A stretch of DNA of 24,902 nt from JBDKJS01 sp039806065 (GTDB lineage Bacteria > Bacteroidota > Bacteroidia > AKYH767-A > 2013-40CM-41-45): NCBI GenBank assembly GCA_039806065.1, contig JBDKJS010000077.1, positions 1 through 24,902 of the forward strand, written 5' to 3'. Positions 9,253 through 17,727 of this stretch are shown here, in pieces. The notes under the pieces were generated by a model. That model was not told the DNA's origin, searched no databases, and saw only the letters and a list, made by a program, of their open reading frames with translations. How positions within the stretch are numbered: the first letter of the stretch is position 1; every line of letters begins with the position of its first letter. The position numbers and the translations under genes are program-made.

Positions 9253-9381
9253 ATTAATCAATTTTTTGTTTATGACCTTATGACTTGTAAGGCTCCCAAT
9301 GGTTTAACGATAAGAGTCTATTTTTGTTGTAGCGGCCAAATAATGATAAAATAATTATAAATATGCCTTATATTTGGGGTG

Positions 9382-10296
9382 ATGCGAAGGATTGCCAACC
9401 TCATTTTTATGGGCATATTTTTAAATATGGTAAACTATTTTCAGGGTTCATTAAAGGCTCAGGAGTTAGAAAAACCGCTTCAAATAAAATCAAAACATAT
9501 AGATGCAACGGTGGCAGTGTTGTACAGTGGCAGTATGGTGGCACTACATCAACTGTGGTATAAAGATTATGGAAGTAGTAAGTTTCATTTTTTCAATGAT
9601 GCAGGCGAATGGAAGGGGATGGATAAGGTAGGACATTTTGTAACCGCCAACCGAGTGAACAGTGGAATTTATGCCATGTATACTGCTTCAGGATTTAGTC
9701 CACAACGTGCCATGTGGAGGAGTGCAATAATAAGTACTGCATTTCAAACAACAGTAGAAGTGTTTGATGGTTTTAGCACGGCATGGGGTTTTAGTTGGGC
9801 CGATATAGCTTCTAATACAGCTGGAACTGCAGCATTTTGTTTGCAGCAGCAATTTTTTAAAGAACAGTTGGTTAAGTTTAAATTTAGCTTTTGGCCATCA
9901 AAATTTAATAAGTACAGGCCTTCGTTACTGGGCCAATCATTTCCTAATACCTTATTGAAGGACTACAATGCCCAAACCTATTGGGCAAGTTTTAGTTTAG
10001 CCAGGGCCACAGGTTTTAGTAAGTTGCCAGCATGGTTATGTTTGAGTTTTGGATATGGTGTAAATGCACTTACAGGAGCAAGGGTGAATAGTAGCATTGA
10101 TGGACTCTTACCACCGTCAAATGAACTTAGAGCCAGTGAATTTTCGCTAGGTATAGATATAGATTTGGTAAAAATAAAAACAAGACATAGATGGTTGCGC
10201 AGATGTTTCAATGTGGTAAACATAATTAGATTGCCGCTTCCTGCTGTAACTTACCTTAGTACTGGAACTACTAAATTTAATTTTATCAAGTTTTAA
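9382..10296 (+). CDS. DUF2279 (YfiM-like) envelope protein
   Basis: A 304-residue exported protein of unknown biochemical role. The ATG at 9382 follows immediately on an in-frame GTG at 9379; the ATG is taken as the start. A hydrophobic N-terminal segment (about residues 5-26, ending near SLKAQE) acts as the signal peptide. DUF2279 features include FNDAGEWKGMDKVGHFVTANRVNSG, a Ser/Gly-rich helical stretch, and VEVFDGFSTAWGFSWADIASNTAG, whose conserved Asp/Gly/Trp pattern is typical of the family. The C-terminal half has KYRPSLLGQSFPNTLLKDYNAQTYW and GFGYG-like beta segments. The bestrophin gene follows 33 bases later on the same strand, so the two may be co-transcribed, but no functional link is known to me. 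Confidence 0.85.
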   Translation: MRRIANLIFMGIFLNMVNYFQGSLKAQELEKPLQIKSKHIDATVAVLYSGSMVALHQLWYKDYGSSKFHFFNDAGEWKGMDKVGHFVTANRVNSGIYAMYTASGFSPQRAMWRSAIISTAFQTTVEVFDGFSTAWGFSWADIASNTAGTAAFCLQQQFFKEQLVKFKFSFWPSKFNKYRPSLLGQSFPNTLLKDYNAQTYWASFSLARATGFSKLPAWLCLSFGYGVNALTGARVNSSIDGLLPPSNELRASEFSLGIDIDLVKIKTRHRWLRRCFNVVNIIRLPLPAVTYLSTGTTKFNFIKF

Positions 10297-10329
10297 TTAT
10301 TTTAATACATATTAAATTACGCGGCTAAA

Positions 10330-11211
10330 ATGATCATCTACAACCCTAAGGATTGGTTTCTCTCAGTTTTTCAATTTCACAAAGCTGATACATTTAGGAA
10401 GTTATTCCCACTTCTAATCATCATGGCTTTATATAGTTGGGGAATAATTTATATGGAGCTTGATTACCTCATGCTAGGGGAGAAGAGCCACGCAAAGAAT
10501 ATTATTCTTATGCACACCTTGTTAGGCTTTGCTATTTCAATGTTGTTGGTTTTTAGGACCAATACTGCTTATGATCGATGGTGGGAGGGGCGAAAGCTAT
10601 GGGGAGCACTCATTAATAATAGCAGAAACTTTGCTATCAAGCTTGAAGCTTATTTGCCCGCGGATAATGAGTCGTCACGTAATTACTTTAGACAGGCTAT
10701 ACCTATGTATGCATTTACTCTAAAGTGGCATCTGCAAAAAGATAGCACCAGATTGGCGCTTGATGATATTCCTCATCCTGAATTTGAATACTTGGCAAAG
10801 GCCATTCACCAACCTAATATGCTAGCCTCAGCAATGATGCAGAGGTTACAACAGTTGCATAAAGATGAACAACTAAGCGCCACTTCCATGTTGTTACTTA
10901 ATGCCGAATGGCAATCGTTAACGGATATTTGTGGTGCATGTGAGCGAATAAAAAACACGCCAATACCCTATAGCTATAGTTCATTTATTAAAAAGTTCAT
11001 TGTTATTTATGTGGCAACATTGCCCTTTGGATTAGCCTTTACTCTTGGGTTATATGCCATTCCAGTTACCACTTTTATTTTTTATGTACTGGCAAGTCTT
11101 GAACTCATTGCCGAAGAGATAGAAGAGCCCTTTGGGACTGATACCAATGATCTACCAATGCAAAGGATGGCAGAAAATATTCAAAAAAACATTAACGAAA
11201 TCATTAAATAA
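10330..11211 (+). CDS. Bestrophin family channel protein
   Basis: A 293-residue integral membrane protein of the bestrophin/UPF0187 family, which forms pentameric anion or cation channels in the inner membrane. Membrane segments lie at about residues 25-42, 57-75 and two in 215-262. The family motif FRTNTAYDRWWEGRKLWG follows the second segment (R76 to G92). Near the C-terminus EEIEEPFGTDTNDLP (about 262-276) matches the conserved acidic bestrophin loop. The length is normal for bacterial members. The start ATG at 10330 puts PKDWF near the N-terminus, as in homologs. Ion selectivity cannot be predicted from the sequence alone. Confidence 0.93.
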   Translation: MIIYNPKDWFLSVFQFHKADTFRKLFPLLIIMALYSWGIIYMELDYLMLGEKSHAKNIILMHTLLGFAISMLLVFRTNTAYDRWWEGRKLWGALINNSRNFAIKLEAYLPADNESSRNYFRQAIPMYAFTLKWHLQKDSTRLALDDIPHPEFEYLAKAIHQPNMLASAMMQRLQQLHKDEQLSATSMLLLNAEWQSLTDICGACERIKNTPIPYSYSSFIKKFIVIYVATLPFGLAFTLGLYAIPVTTFIFYVLASLELIAEEIEEPFGTDTNDLPMQRMAENIQKNINEIIK

Positions 11212-11226
11212 ATTAAGTGCAATTAA

Positions 11227-12045
11227 TTATTTAAATGAATTAATCGATTTCTTCTTCAAGAAAAAGTAAACCAGACCTAGATTTAAGTTGGAATACCAGT
11301 CTTTATTATTAGGATTTCCTCGTGAGCTCAGATAGGGTCTTCCGTTTGGGTTTCTATCAGAAATGGTTCTATCACTAAGAGCTACAGCAGCCTGGCCATT
11401 ATTAGCTAGTAGCTTTGCCTTGTCAGGATAAACCGTGCTCACATCATCAAGATAATCAGTAAAAGTTTTTCTATAGCTTAATTCTAGATCAATACTAAAT
11501 TTTGAATTAATTTTAAAACTAAATCCAGCTCCAAACGGAATGCAAAATTGAAACAGGCTATATGGTGAAGGGTAATTACCTTCCAGATATTGCCCCTCTG
11601 TGCCCAAGCTGTGTAAATCATATAGCTGATTTTGATAAGCTGCTCTAGGATTAAATTTAAATATACCAGCCCCTACAAATAGGTAAGGCATTATTGGATC
11701 TCTTCTTCCAAAATTTCTTTTGCTATTCAATAAATAAATTTGAGCATCAGCTCTCAATTCATGTATAGTGGAGTGAAAGCTTAAATTTCGGCCCTTATTC
11801 AACTCATTGGCTCTATCAGCAGCTTGAATAAATAAATAAGTATAACCAGATCTAATTGAAAGATGCCTATTTAAATTTAGTGAAAAATCTAAATTGTAAC
11901 TACAGTCTTGCCAATTAAATTGTTCATTGGCATCTAGATCCCCTTGGTATGCACTAAGGCCCACTGCGGCCTTTGCACCCCAAGTGTGCGATAGAGCATT
12001 GCACGTTGCTAACAAAAGCAATGAGAGTAAAATATTGTTTTTCAA
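11227..12045 (-). CDS. DUF6089-like outer-membrane beta-barrel protein
   Basis: A 272-residue predicted outer-membrane protein. It has a signal peptide (about residues 1-20, ILLSLLLLATCNALS) and alternating beta strands ending in an aromatic strand. Family-like features include GAKAAVGLSAYQGDLD near the start, RNLSFHSTIHELRADAQIYL in the middle, LHSLGTEGQ, and the ELSYRKTFTDYLDDVSTVYP segment, all typical of DUF6089 proteins in Bacteroidota. The start codon is TTG (plus-strand CAA at 12043-12045). An in-frame stop lies eight codons upstream, and no ATG occurs in the signal-peptide region, so TTG is the only start that keeps the signal peptide intact. It is separated by 81 bases from the deacetylase gene upstream on the same strand. 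Its function is unknown. Confidence 0.85.
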   Translation of the reverse strand: MKNNILLSLLLLATCNALSHTWGAKAAVGLSAYQGDLDANEQFNWQDCSYNLDFSLNLNRHLSIRSGYTYLFIQAADRANELNKGRNLSFHSTIHELRADAQIYLLNSKRNFGRRDPIMPYLFVGAGIFKFNPRAAYQNQLYDLHSLGTEGQYLEGNYPSPYSLFQFCIPFGAGFSFKINSKFSIDLELSYRKTFTDYLDDVSTVYPDKAKLLANNGQAAVALSDRTISDRNPNGRPYLSSRGNPNNKDWYSNLNLGLVYFFLKKKSINSFK

Positions 12046-12126
12046 TTGTAGGTAATATTAATTTTAACGATTTAGGTGCCTCTAAATTAGGGGTTGAAGA
12101 AAAGTAAATGATAGGGCTGGTTAAAA

Positions 12127-12735
12127 CTAATGAACAGGTAGTGTTTTAAATGCAATGCTTTGTTTAGTGTAAAATTCTAAAATTGCCGGAAGCAGTTGTT
12201 GAAGACGTGGCATTGCTTTGATGCTATCATGCATCACGATGATGGATCCGGGCGAGGCATGTTTTTTAACAATATCGATGCATTGTTCGGGCAAAAGTTG
12301 TGTGTCGTAATCTCGGCTGAGCACATCCCACATTACTATTTGATAATTTTTTTTTATAGAGAAAGCCTGTAAAGGTGTAATTTTTCCATAGGGGGGTCTA
12401 AAAATTTTTGAATCCACTAATTTACCACATTCATTTACTTGTTGTAAATAATTTTCGGTGGTGGTTAACCAGCCATTGCAGTGGTGCTGTGTATGATTGC
12501 CTAAGCTATGGCCTTCATCAATAATTCTTTTATAAAGGTGCGGATGTTTGGCAACATTTTCACCAACACAAAAAAAAGTAGCTTTTGCTTTAAACAATTT
12601 TAGCTGATCGAGTACAAATGGTGTTGCTTCCGGAACAGGGCCATCATCAAAAGTGAGATATAGGTGTTTACTCCCGTTTACCCTCCAAGTAAATCCATCA
12701 AATATTTTTTGTATAAAAATTGGAGTTTTCAGGAT
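12127..12735 (-). CDS. Polysaccharide deacetylase (NodB/CE4 domain) with non-canonical start
   Basis: A metal-dependent CE4 deacetylase acting on N-acetylated sugars such as peptidoglycan or other glycans. The frame carries all five CE4 motifs in order: TFDDGP, HTQHH (in GNHTQHH), FRPPYGK, WDVLSRDYD and IVMHDS. No signal peptide is seen. The frame is open from 12756 downward, but between the in-frame stop (12757-12759) and TFDDGP there is no ATG, GTG or TTG. Homologs, as I recall, begin around a segment like LKTPKxxQKxF..xTWR, and here ILKTPIFIQKIFDGFTWR starts with ATC at 12733-12735 followed by CTG. I place the start at that ATC by inference (202 residues). A TTG at 12595-12597 would lose TFDDGP. 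The start is 16 bases after the S9 peptidase stop, so translational coupling is plausible. Confidence 0.8.
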   Translation of the reverse strand: MLKTPIFIQKIFDGFTWRVNGSKHLYLTFDDGPVPEATPFVLDQLKLFKAKATFFCVGENVAKHPHLYKRIIDEGHSLGNHTQHHCNGWLTTTENYLQQVNECGKLVDSKIFRPPYGKITPLQAFSIKKNYQIVMWDVLSRDYDTQLLPEQCIDIVKKHASPGSIIVMHDSIKAMPRLQQLLPAILEFYTKQSIAFKTLPVH

Positions 12736-12751
12736 GCTGAAATTGCAAAGT

Positions 12752-14794
12752 TTACTTTAGATATTTGTCTAACCAATTAAAAAATACTCGTTGCCATAAA
12801 ACACTATTTTGCGGTTTCAGTACCCAATGCCCTTCATCAGGATAGGTTAGTAATTGGGCATCAATATTTCGTAAGCGAGCCGCATTAAAGGCGTCTAGGC
12901 CTTGGGTATAAGGCACTCGGTAATCTTTTTCATTAGCTATTACTAATATTGGAGTATCCCATAGCCCTACAAATCTGTGAGGGGAGTACATGGTATAAGA
13001 TCTGGGGATAGGGTTATTCCAATATTCGCCTTTAAAGTCGTGGTTATTGAAAAACAGTTCTTCTGTGGCATTCATGGCTTCCAGGTTAAATACACCATTG
13101 TGAGAAATGAATGTTTTAAATCTTTTGTTGTGGTGGCCTGCCAACCAATATACTGAGTAGCCTCCAAAGCTAGCTCCCACAGCACCTAATTTTTCTTTGT
13201 CCACATAGGGTTCATTAGCAACACTATCAATGGCACTTGTAAGGTCCCGCATGGCTTGGCCGCCCCAATCACCAGTTATTTGATCATTCCAGTTTTCACC
13301 AAAAGAAGGCAAACCTCTTCTGTTAGGTGCTACTATGATGTAGCCATGAGAAGCCATCAATTGGAAATTCCAGCGGTAGCTAAAAAATTGTGAAACGGTA
13401 CTTTGTGGGCCACCTTGACAGTATAGTAAGGTTGGATATTTTTTAGAAGGATCAAAGTTTGGTGGAAAAATAACCCATGTAAGTATTTGCTTTCCATCTG
13501 TGGATGCAATCATTCTTTTTTCAACCTTACCCATTTTAATGGTGGTAAGCAATTGGCTGTTAGGGTCGGCTATTAATGTTTCAATTTTTGTTTTTAAATC
13601 TAAATGGTAAAGAGCCACTGGGTGACTCATATCCATTCTGGTGAGAACTATAATGTCAGACTTGTTAGCAGTAGTTATGCTAATGGCGGTTCGGTCGTAA
13701 TCGCCTGAGGTGATGGCTGTGTATATTGGGGTTTTTTTAGCAAAAAGATCAAACACATAAATTTGTTCGGTTGCATTTATTCCTACGGTACAATAGATTT
13801 TTTTCCCATCATTGCTGAACATTTTTTGTTCCACATTATAATCAAGTCCCATCGAAAGTTCTGTTGTTTTTTTTGTGGTGAAATCATGTAGCATCAAACG
13901 GTTTCTGTCTGATTCATAACCAGGAGTTTCCATGCTACTCCATATTAATTGATTGCCATCGGGAGAGAAAAGTGGATTTTTATCGTATCCGTTCATCCCC
14001 TCGGTTAAGTTAAATGTGGTGCTACTAGCCAAATCGTAAATATAAATTTCGCTATTGGTGCTCATGGCAGCGCTTCTACCCAATAATTTTTTAGCAGAGT
14101 AGGCTATTTTTGTACCATTGCTATTGATGGCAATATTCTCTTCGCCATCATTTGGTTTTAATGGGCAATCGTATTTTTCGCCTGGCATCAAATCTTTAGC
14201 AGTCGTAATTTCATCGTCTGTAAATTTAGTAGTAAATACATGGCTGTAATTTTCATCAGCCCATTGCGTCCAATGACGATACATTAAATCATCATACAGT
14301 TTACCGCTAGCTTTTGGTAAATCAGTATTCAATTCTTTAAATGATTTACCGATCTTAACTTCTGCAGTAAACCAAAGTTGTGTATTATCGGCACTTAGTC
14401 CATAATTATCCAATCCACCAGGAATGTTTGTTCTTCTTCTTACATTACTTCCATCCGGCTTCATTTCAAATAATTGCATGGCATCACCATCTTCATTTAA
14501 AAAAAATATTTTTGTGCCATCTTTATTCCATTTAGCCGATGCTTGAGTTTTATCATCATTGGTTAATCTGGTGACGGCTTTAGAGCTAACATTAACTTTG
14601 TATAATTCACTTTGACCAGCATTGGCCTCAAGATTGTTCCATCTTACATTGTATATAACATCTTTTCCATCCGGTGAAATTTGTGGGTCACTCAATCGGC
14701 CGAGTTGCTGCAAGTTTTCAGCAGTAATTCCAGATTGTGCATTGGCACCGTTGATTAAAAATATCGCCAACAATAAAGTAATCGTAATTTTCAT
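12752..14794 (-). CDS. S9 family dipeptidyl-peptidase, DPP5-like
   Basis: A 680-residue exported serine peptidase that releases dipeptides with Ala or hydrophobic residues at the second position, if it behaves like characterised DPP5. A signal peptide ends at about residue 19 (GANAQS). A beta-propeller region (about 30-410) with repeated SPDGK/NKDGTK blades precedes the alpha/beta-hydrolase domain (about 430-680). The triad is S542 in GASFGGYS, D624 in NEKDYRVPY and H656 in DEGHWV. The Ser number and Ser–Asp–His spacing match Porphyromonas gingivalis DPP5 (S542, D627, H659 from memory), and length also agrees. It is the first gene of a probable operon with the deacetylase. Together with the DPP11-like enzyme at 1754-3889 it indicates peptide scavenging. 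Confidence 0.93.
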   Translation of the reverse strand: MKITITLLLAIFLINGANAQSGITAENLQQLGRLSDPQISPDGKDVIYNVRWNNLEANAGQSELYKVNVSSKAVTRLTNDDKTQASAKWNKDGTKIFFLNEDGDAMQLFEMKPDGSNVRRRTNIPGGLDNYGLSADNTQLWFTAEVKIGKSFKELNTDLPKASGKLYDDLMYRHWTQWADENYSHVFTTKFTDDEITTAKDLMPGEKYDCPLKPNDGEENIAINSNGTKIAYSAKKLLGRSAAMSTNSEIYIYDLASSTTFNLTEGMNGYDKNPLFSPDGNQLIWSSMETPGYESDRNRLMLHDFTTKKTTELSMGLDYNVEQKMFSNDGKKIYCTVGINATEQIYVFDLFAKKTPIYTAITSGDYDRTAISITTANKSDIIVLTRMDMSHPVALYHLDLKTKIETLIADPNSQLLTTIKMGKVEKRMIASTDGKQILTWVIFPPNFDPSKKYPTLLYCQGGPQSTVSQFFSYRWNFQLMASHGYIIVAPNRRGLPSFGENWNDQITGDWGGQAMRDLTSAIDSVANEPYVDKEKLGAVGASFGGYSVYWLAGHHNKRFKTFISHNGVFNLEAMNATEELFFNNHDFKGEYWNNPIPRSYTMYSPHRFVGLWDTPILVIANEKDYRVPYTQGLDAFNAARLRNIDAQLLTYPDEGHWVLKPQNSVLWQRVFFNWLDKYLK

Positions 14795-14900
14795 TTCGCT
14801 TGCTAGATTTTTTTTATAGGAGTGCTAAAGTAGTTAAAAATTTTTGTTTAATTGAAAAATGAAGTCATTGTTTAGTTAAAAATATATAATTTTAAGCCCG

Positions 14901-15464
14901 ATGAAAAATTGTGTTTTCTTATTTATAGTATGCTTGCCGCTGATAACTCGGGCAGAAAGATCGGCATGCGATAGCATTGTATTTAACTTGGATAGTGGGC
15001 GAGTAGAATTTTGGAAGGATACCTTGCGCATTGCAAGTTTAAAGCCTGCGGACGCTCCTGACTCATTAATAAAAAAAACAAGTTGTGCCAAATGGGAAAG
15101 TGTAGGAAGTGATTTTACTTATTGCGGTGAGATGGTTAAATCAGATCTATTTAAGTTGTTTTGGTATCGCGATAAAAAGGCTATCGATTTATTGAGTGAT
15201 GAAAATGTGCACACGAGCTTACCATTGATAGGAATGGCAGAAGACATCATGTATCAAACATTAGGCGATCCGAAGGCCATCAATGACATGCGAAGACCAG
15301 ACAACGATCAAACGGTAAGTGTCTATATTTATCCTACTTTTTATGGTTTTTACGGGGTGTGGGTGGATGCACAATCGCATCTTGTTTTCAAAATTTCCAT
15401 GTACCTTGCCAGTGAAGTGAATTATGATTTTTGCGAAGACCCAGCAATTGATTTTGCCAAGTAA
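14901..15464 (+). CDS. Secreted hypothetical protein
   Basis: A 187-residue protein that I do not recognise. An N-terminal signal peptide (about residues 1-18, CVFLFIVCLPLITRAE) is clear, so it is exported. The mature part has four cysteines (in SACDS, TSCAK, TYCGE and YDFCED), compatible with two disulfides in the periplasm, and a mixed alpha/beta composition with aromatic strands such as VSVYIYPTFYGFYGVWVDAQ. No lipobox and no enzyme motif are visible. The last 43 bases overlap the 3' end of the convergent acetyltransferase gene. It is divergent from the DPP5-like gene across an 106-base AT-rich region that probably holds both promoters. The coding frame is intact, and codon use looks like that of its neighbours. 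Confidence 0.78.
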   Translation: MKNCVFLFIVCLPLITRAERSACDSIVFNLDSGRVEFWKDTLRIASLKPADAPDSLIKKTSCAKWESVGSDFTYCGEMVKSDLFKLFWYRDKKAIDLLSDENVHTSLPLIGMAEDIMYQTLGDPKAINDMRRPDNDQTVSVYIYPTFYGFYGVWVDAQSHLVFKISMYLASEVNYDFCEDPAIDFAK

Positions 15465-15880
15465 TACATTTCTTGATGTGGGATCCCATCTTCTAAAAAC
15501 TCATTTCCAACAGCAGTAAAACCAAATTTATTATAGTATTTGACCAAATGAGCCTGTGCGAATAGGTGTATTTTAAAAGCATTCAAAGATAATTTACAGT
15601 AATCCATGGCAGCATTGATAAGCGCTGCTGCCACCCCTTGATTGCGGTAAGGTTTTGCCACCACTATGCGGCCAATCGATACCTTATCCAAATATAAAAT
15701 CCTAGCTACCCCACTGATATTGCCATTCAAATAGTAAAGTAAGTGAATGGCCTGCTGATCTTTATGGTCAAGGTCATTAAAAAGACATTGTTGTTCAACG
15801 ATAAAAACTTCTTGACGAAGGGCAGCTATTCCATACAACTGGTGTGGGGTAAGTGAATCAAATGTTTTTATCTCAATCAT
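15422..15880 (-). CDS. GNAT acetyltransferase, ElaA-like
   Basis: A 152-residue cytoplasmic acyl-CoA N-acyltransferase. The N-terminus LTPHQLYGIAALRQEVFIVEQQC and the acidic NDLDHKDQQAIHLL are typical of the ElaA branch. The GNAT acetyl-CoA loop is IGRIVVAKPYRNQGVAAALINAA (RNQGVA, about residues 79-84). The C-terminal FGFTAVGNEFLEDGIPHQEMYY is also an ElaA-like signature. The substrate is unknown. The gene is single, with its start near the DUF4836 operon on the opposite strand, and it overlaps the preceding secreted-protein gene at the 3' end. Confidence 0.9.
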   Translation of the reverse strand: MIEIKTFDSLTPHQLYGIAALRQEVFIVEQQCLFNDLDHKDQQAIHLLYYLNGNISGVARILYLDKVSIGRIVVAKPYRNQGVAAALINAAMDYCKLSLNAFKIHLFAQAHLVKYYNKFGFTAVGNEFLEDGIPHQEMYYLAKSIAGSSQKS

Positions 15881-16002
15881 ATAATAGTTGTTGGGCGGTT
15901 TAAATCTATAAAAAATATATTACTTTTCGCACTTGTAAAACGCCACTTAGGTTTTTATCAATAAAATCAAAAGAACAAACTAAACTACAAACATATTATA
16001 AG

Positions 16003-17721
16003 ATGAAAAAGAAATTATTATTACTATTAGCAGTGGGCGCCCTGGGTGCAGGAGGTTTTTGGCTATATGGACTATTTTCTAAAAAGTATGAGCACCTGAA
16101 CCTCATACCCAACGATGCCATAGTAGTGGGCACGTTTGATTTGCATACACTAGCAGAGAAAGCCAATATCAAAGCTTGGGATAGCCTGTATTTATCAAAA
16201 CGATCAAAGGAAATGAAAGCGAAAATGAGCGCTGATGATGAAGAGATGAGAAAGTTTTTAAAGGAAGGCTTTGGCAACCCATTGAGTATGGGCATTGATC
16301 CGATGAGTGATTTGTATGCCTTTATAACCTTGCGTGGTGGGATGAAACCTGGTGTGGGTGTGGCTTTTGCTGTACGCAGTAGCAGTGATCTAGAAAAAAT
16401 ATTAATGAGCATACCCGATAAATTTATTAGCGAGAAAAAAGTAGTGAATGGGAAGGGATTTAAATCTTTTGGATTGGAAAACAACATGCTGTTGGCTTGG
16501 AAAGAAGGAGCTGGTTTACTATTGGGTGGTGAAATGGACCAAGCCGCACTACAGTATTGGGCCGAAGAATTGATGAATATGGAAAAAGCTAAATCTATTA
16601 CACAAAATAAATATTTTAATGAATTTGCCAATGGCAAGCAAGATTTAGGTGTATTTATTAATTATAGCGGTGCACTTAGTAGCGGACCTATTGCTGGTTT
16701 ACTGGCCATGGCTGGACAAAATAAAGCGATTGATTATTTAAAAACATCTAGTGCGATTGTAAATTTAAATTTTGAAAATGATCAATTGGTAAGCAACACC
16801 TATTATTATAATAGTAATAGCAAGGCATCCGATGAATATAGTTTTCTGGCCAATAAGGCGGTGAGCAAAGAGCTATTAAACAACATGACTGATAGGCAAC
16901 CTTTAGGTTTGCTTAGTTTTAGTTTAGATGCTAATAAAACTTGGGAGTTTTTTGAAGGTGACCCAACCTTTAAACGTGCAGTAAAGGAAATGGAACAATC
17001 GCTGAACATGAAGTTTAAAGATCTGAAAACTATTTTAAGTGGCGAAGTGGCAGCCTGTTTAATAGATGTGCAACAACATAGTATTAGGAGAAATAGCTAT
17101 GAATGGAATGAAGCTACTGGCGAATATGCAGAGAAGGAAGTGATGGATACAATGCCAATGCCTATTTTTAGTTTAAGTATGGGCATAGGGAATCAAGCTA
17201 ATTTGCATAGCCTTTTGAAAAACATTGGCACCATGGATTCAGCAGGAATGCATATGTTAGTAAACAAAGAGATGAACATTTATTTTGCTGAAAGGGGAGC
17301 AACACTCACCATTACCAACGATGCCACTTTAGCCCAAAAGGTGGTTGGCAAAACAGCGCTTGGTCAATGGTCTGGTAGTGGATATGATTTGGCAGCTAAC
17401 AATGGAAGTGCACTTTATCTCAATCTGTTATTTAGTAGCTATCCAGAAAATTTAAAGACCATGATGCTTTCAGCCATGGATAATGATGCCGTTGCCAAAG
17501 CCATGTTTGTAGAAATGATTACTAATTTTGTGGACCTTCAAGCTACAGGAAATTCAGAAAAAGCCGTACTTACCCTAAACATGAGTAAGACTGGAGAAAA
17601 TAGTCTGTGGCGAATGATTAAAATGGTAGATAAAATAGCAGAAACCGTTGGTAAAAGAGAAGAGGCAGGTTCAGATGTTTCCACTATTGATGAAGCAGCT
17701 CCAGAAGTAGTGGCGCAATAA
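16003..17721 (+). CDS. DUF4836 family envelope protein
   Basis: A 572-residue protein of a family found in Bacteroidota with no known biochemical function. A basic start and hydrophobic segment (about residues 4-25, LLLLLAVGALGAGGFWLYG) act as signal peptide or membrane anchor. There is no lipobox Cys. The family-like opening of the mature part is NLIPNDAIVVGTFDLHTLAEKA. Then follow long mixed alpha/beta repeats with recurrent LLLGGEMDQ/LYLNL patterns and an acidic C-terminal tail rich in Glu and Ala. It is the first gene of a five-gene plus-strand run: the ABC ATPase starts six bases after its stop. This placement suggests that it supplies the periplasmic part of the ABC system, which is inference. 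Confidence 0.85.
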   Translation: MKKKLLLLLAVGALGAGGFWLYGLFSKKYEHLNLIPNDAIVVGTFDLHTLAEKANIKAWDSLYLSKRSKEMKAKMSADDEEMRKFLKEGFGNPLSMGIDPMSDLYAFITLRGGMKPGVGVAFAVRSSSDLEKILMSIPDKFISEKKVVNGKGFKSFGLENNMLLAWKEGAGLLLGGEMDQAALQYWAEELMNMEKAKSITQNKYFNEFANGKQDLGVFINYSGALSSGPIAGLLAMAGQNKAIDYLKTSSAIVNLNFENDQLVSNTYYYNSNSKASDEYSFLANKAVSKELLNNMTDRQPLGLLSFSLDANKTWEFFEGDPTFKRAVKEMEQSLNMKFKDLKTILSGEVAACLIDVQQHSIRRNSYEWNEATGEYAEKEVMDTMPMPIFSLSMGIGNQANLHSLLKNIGTMDSAGMHMLVNKEMNIYFAERGATLTITNDATLAQKVVGKTALGQWSGSGYDLAANNGSALYLNLLFSSYPENLKTMMLSAMDNDAVAKAMFVEMITNFVDLQATGNSEKAVLTLNMSKTGENSLWRMIKMVDKIAETVGKREEAGSDVSTIDEAAPEVVAQ

Positions 17722-17727
17722 TGATGC

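Noticed and set aside
9369..9376. TATATTTG, a perfect match to the -7 promoter box, before the DUF2279 gene
   Set aside because: It is only five bases from the start ATG and has no TTG box at the right distance, so it is probably chance in AT-rich sequence.
12127..12597. Short deacetylase starting at TTG 12597
   Set aside because: It would remove the TFDDGP catalytic motif and the conserved N-terminal segment, which are intact just upstream in the same frame.
15996..16637. 213-codon open frame antisense to the DUF4836 gene
   Set aside because: It lies entirely opposite a well-supported gene, has no recognisable domain, and its composition (many Ser, Phe, Pro) is what the complement of a Lys/Glu-rich gene gives.
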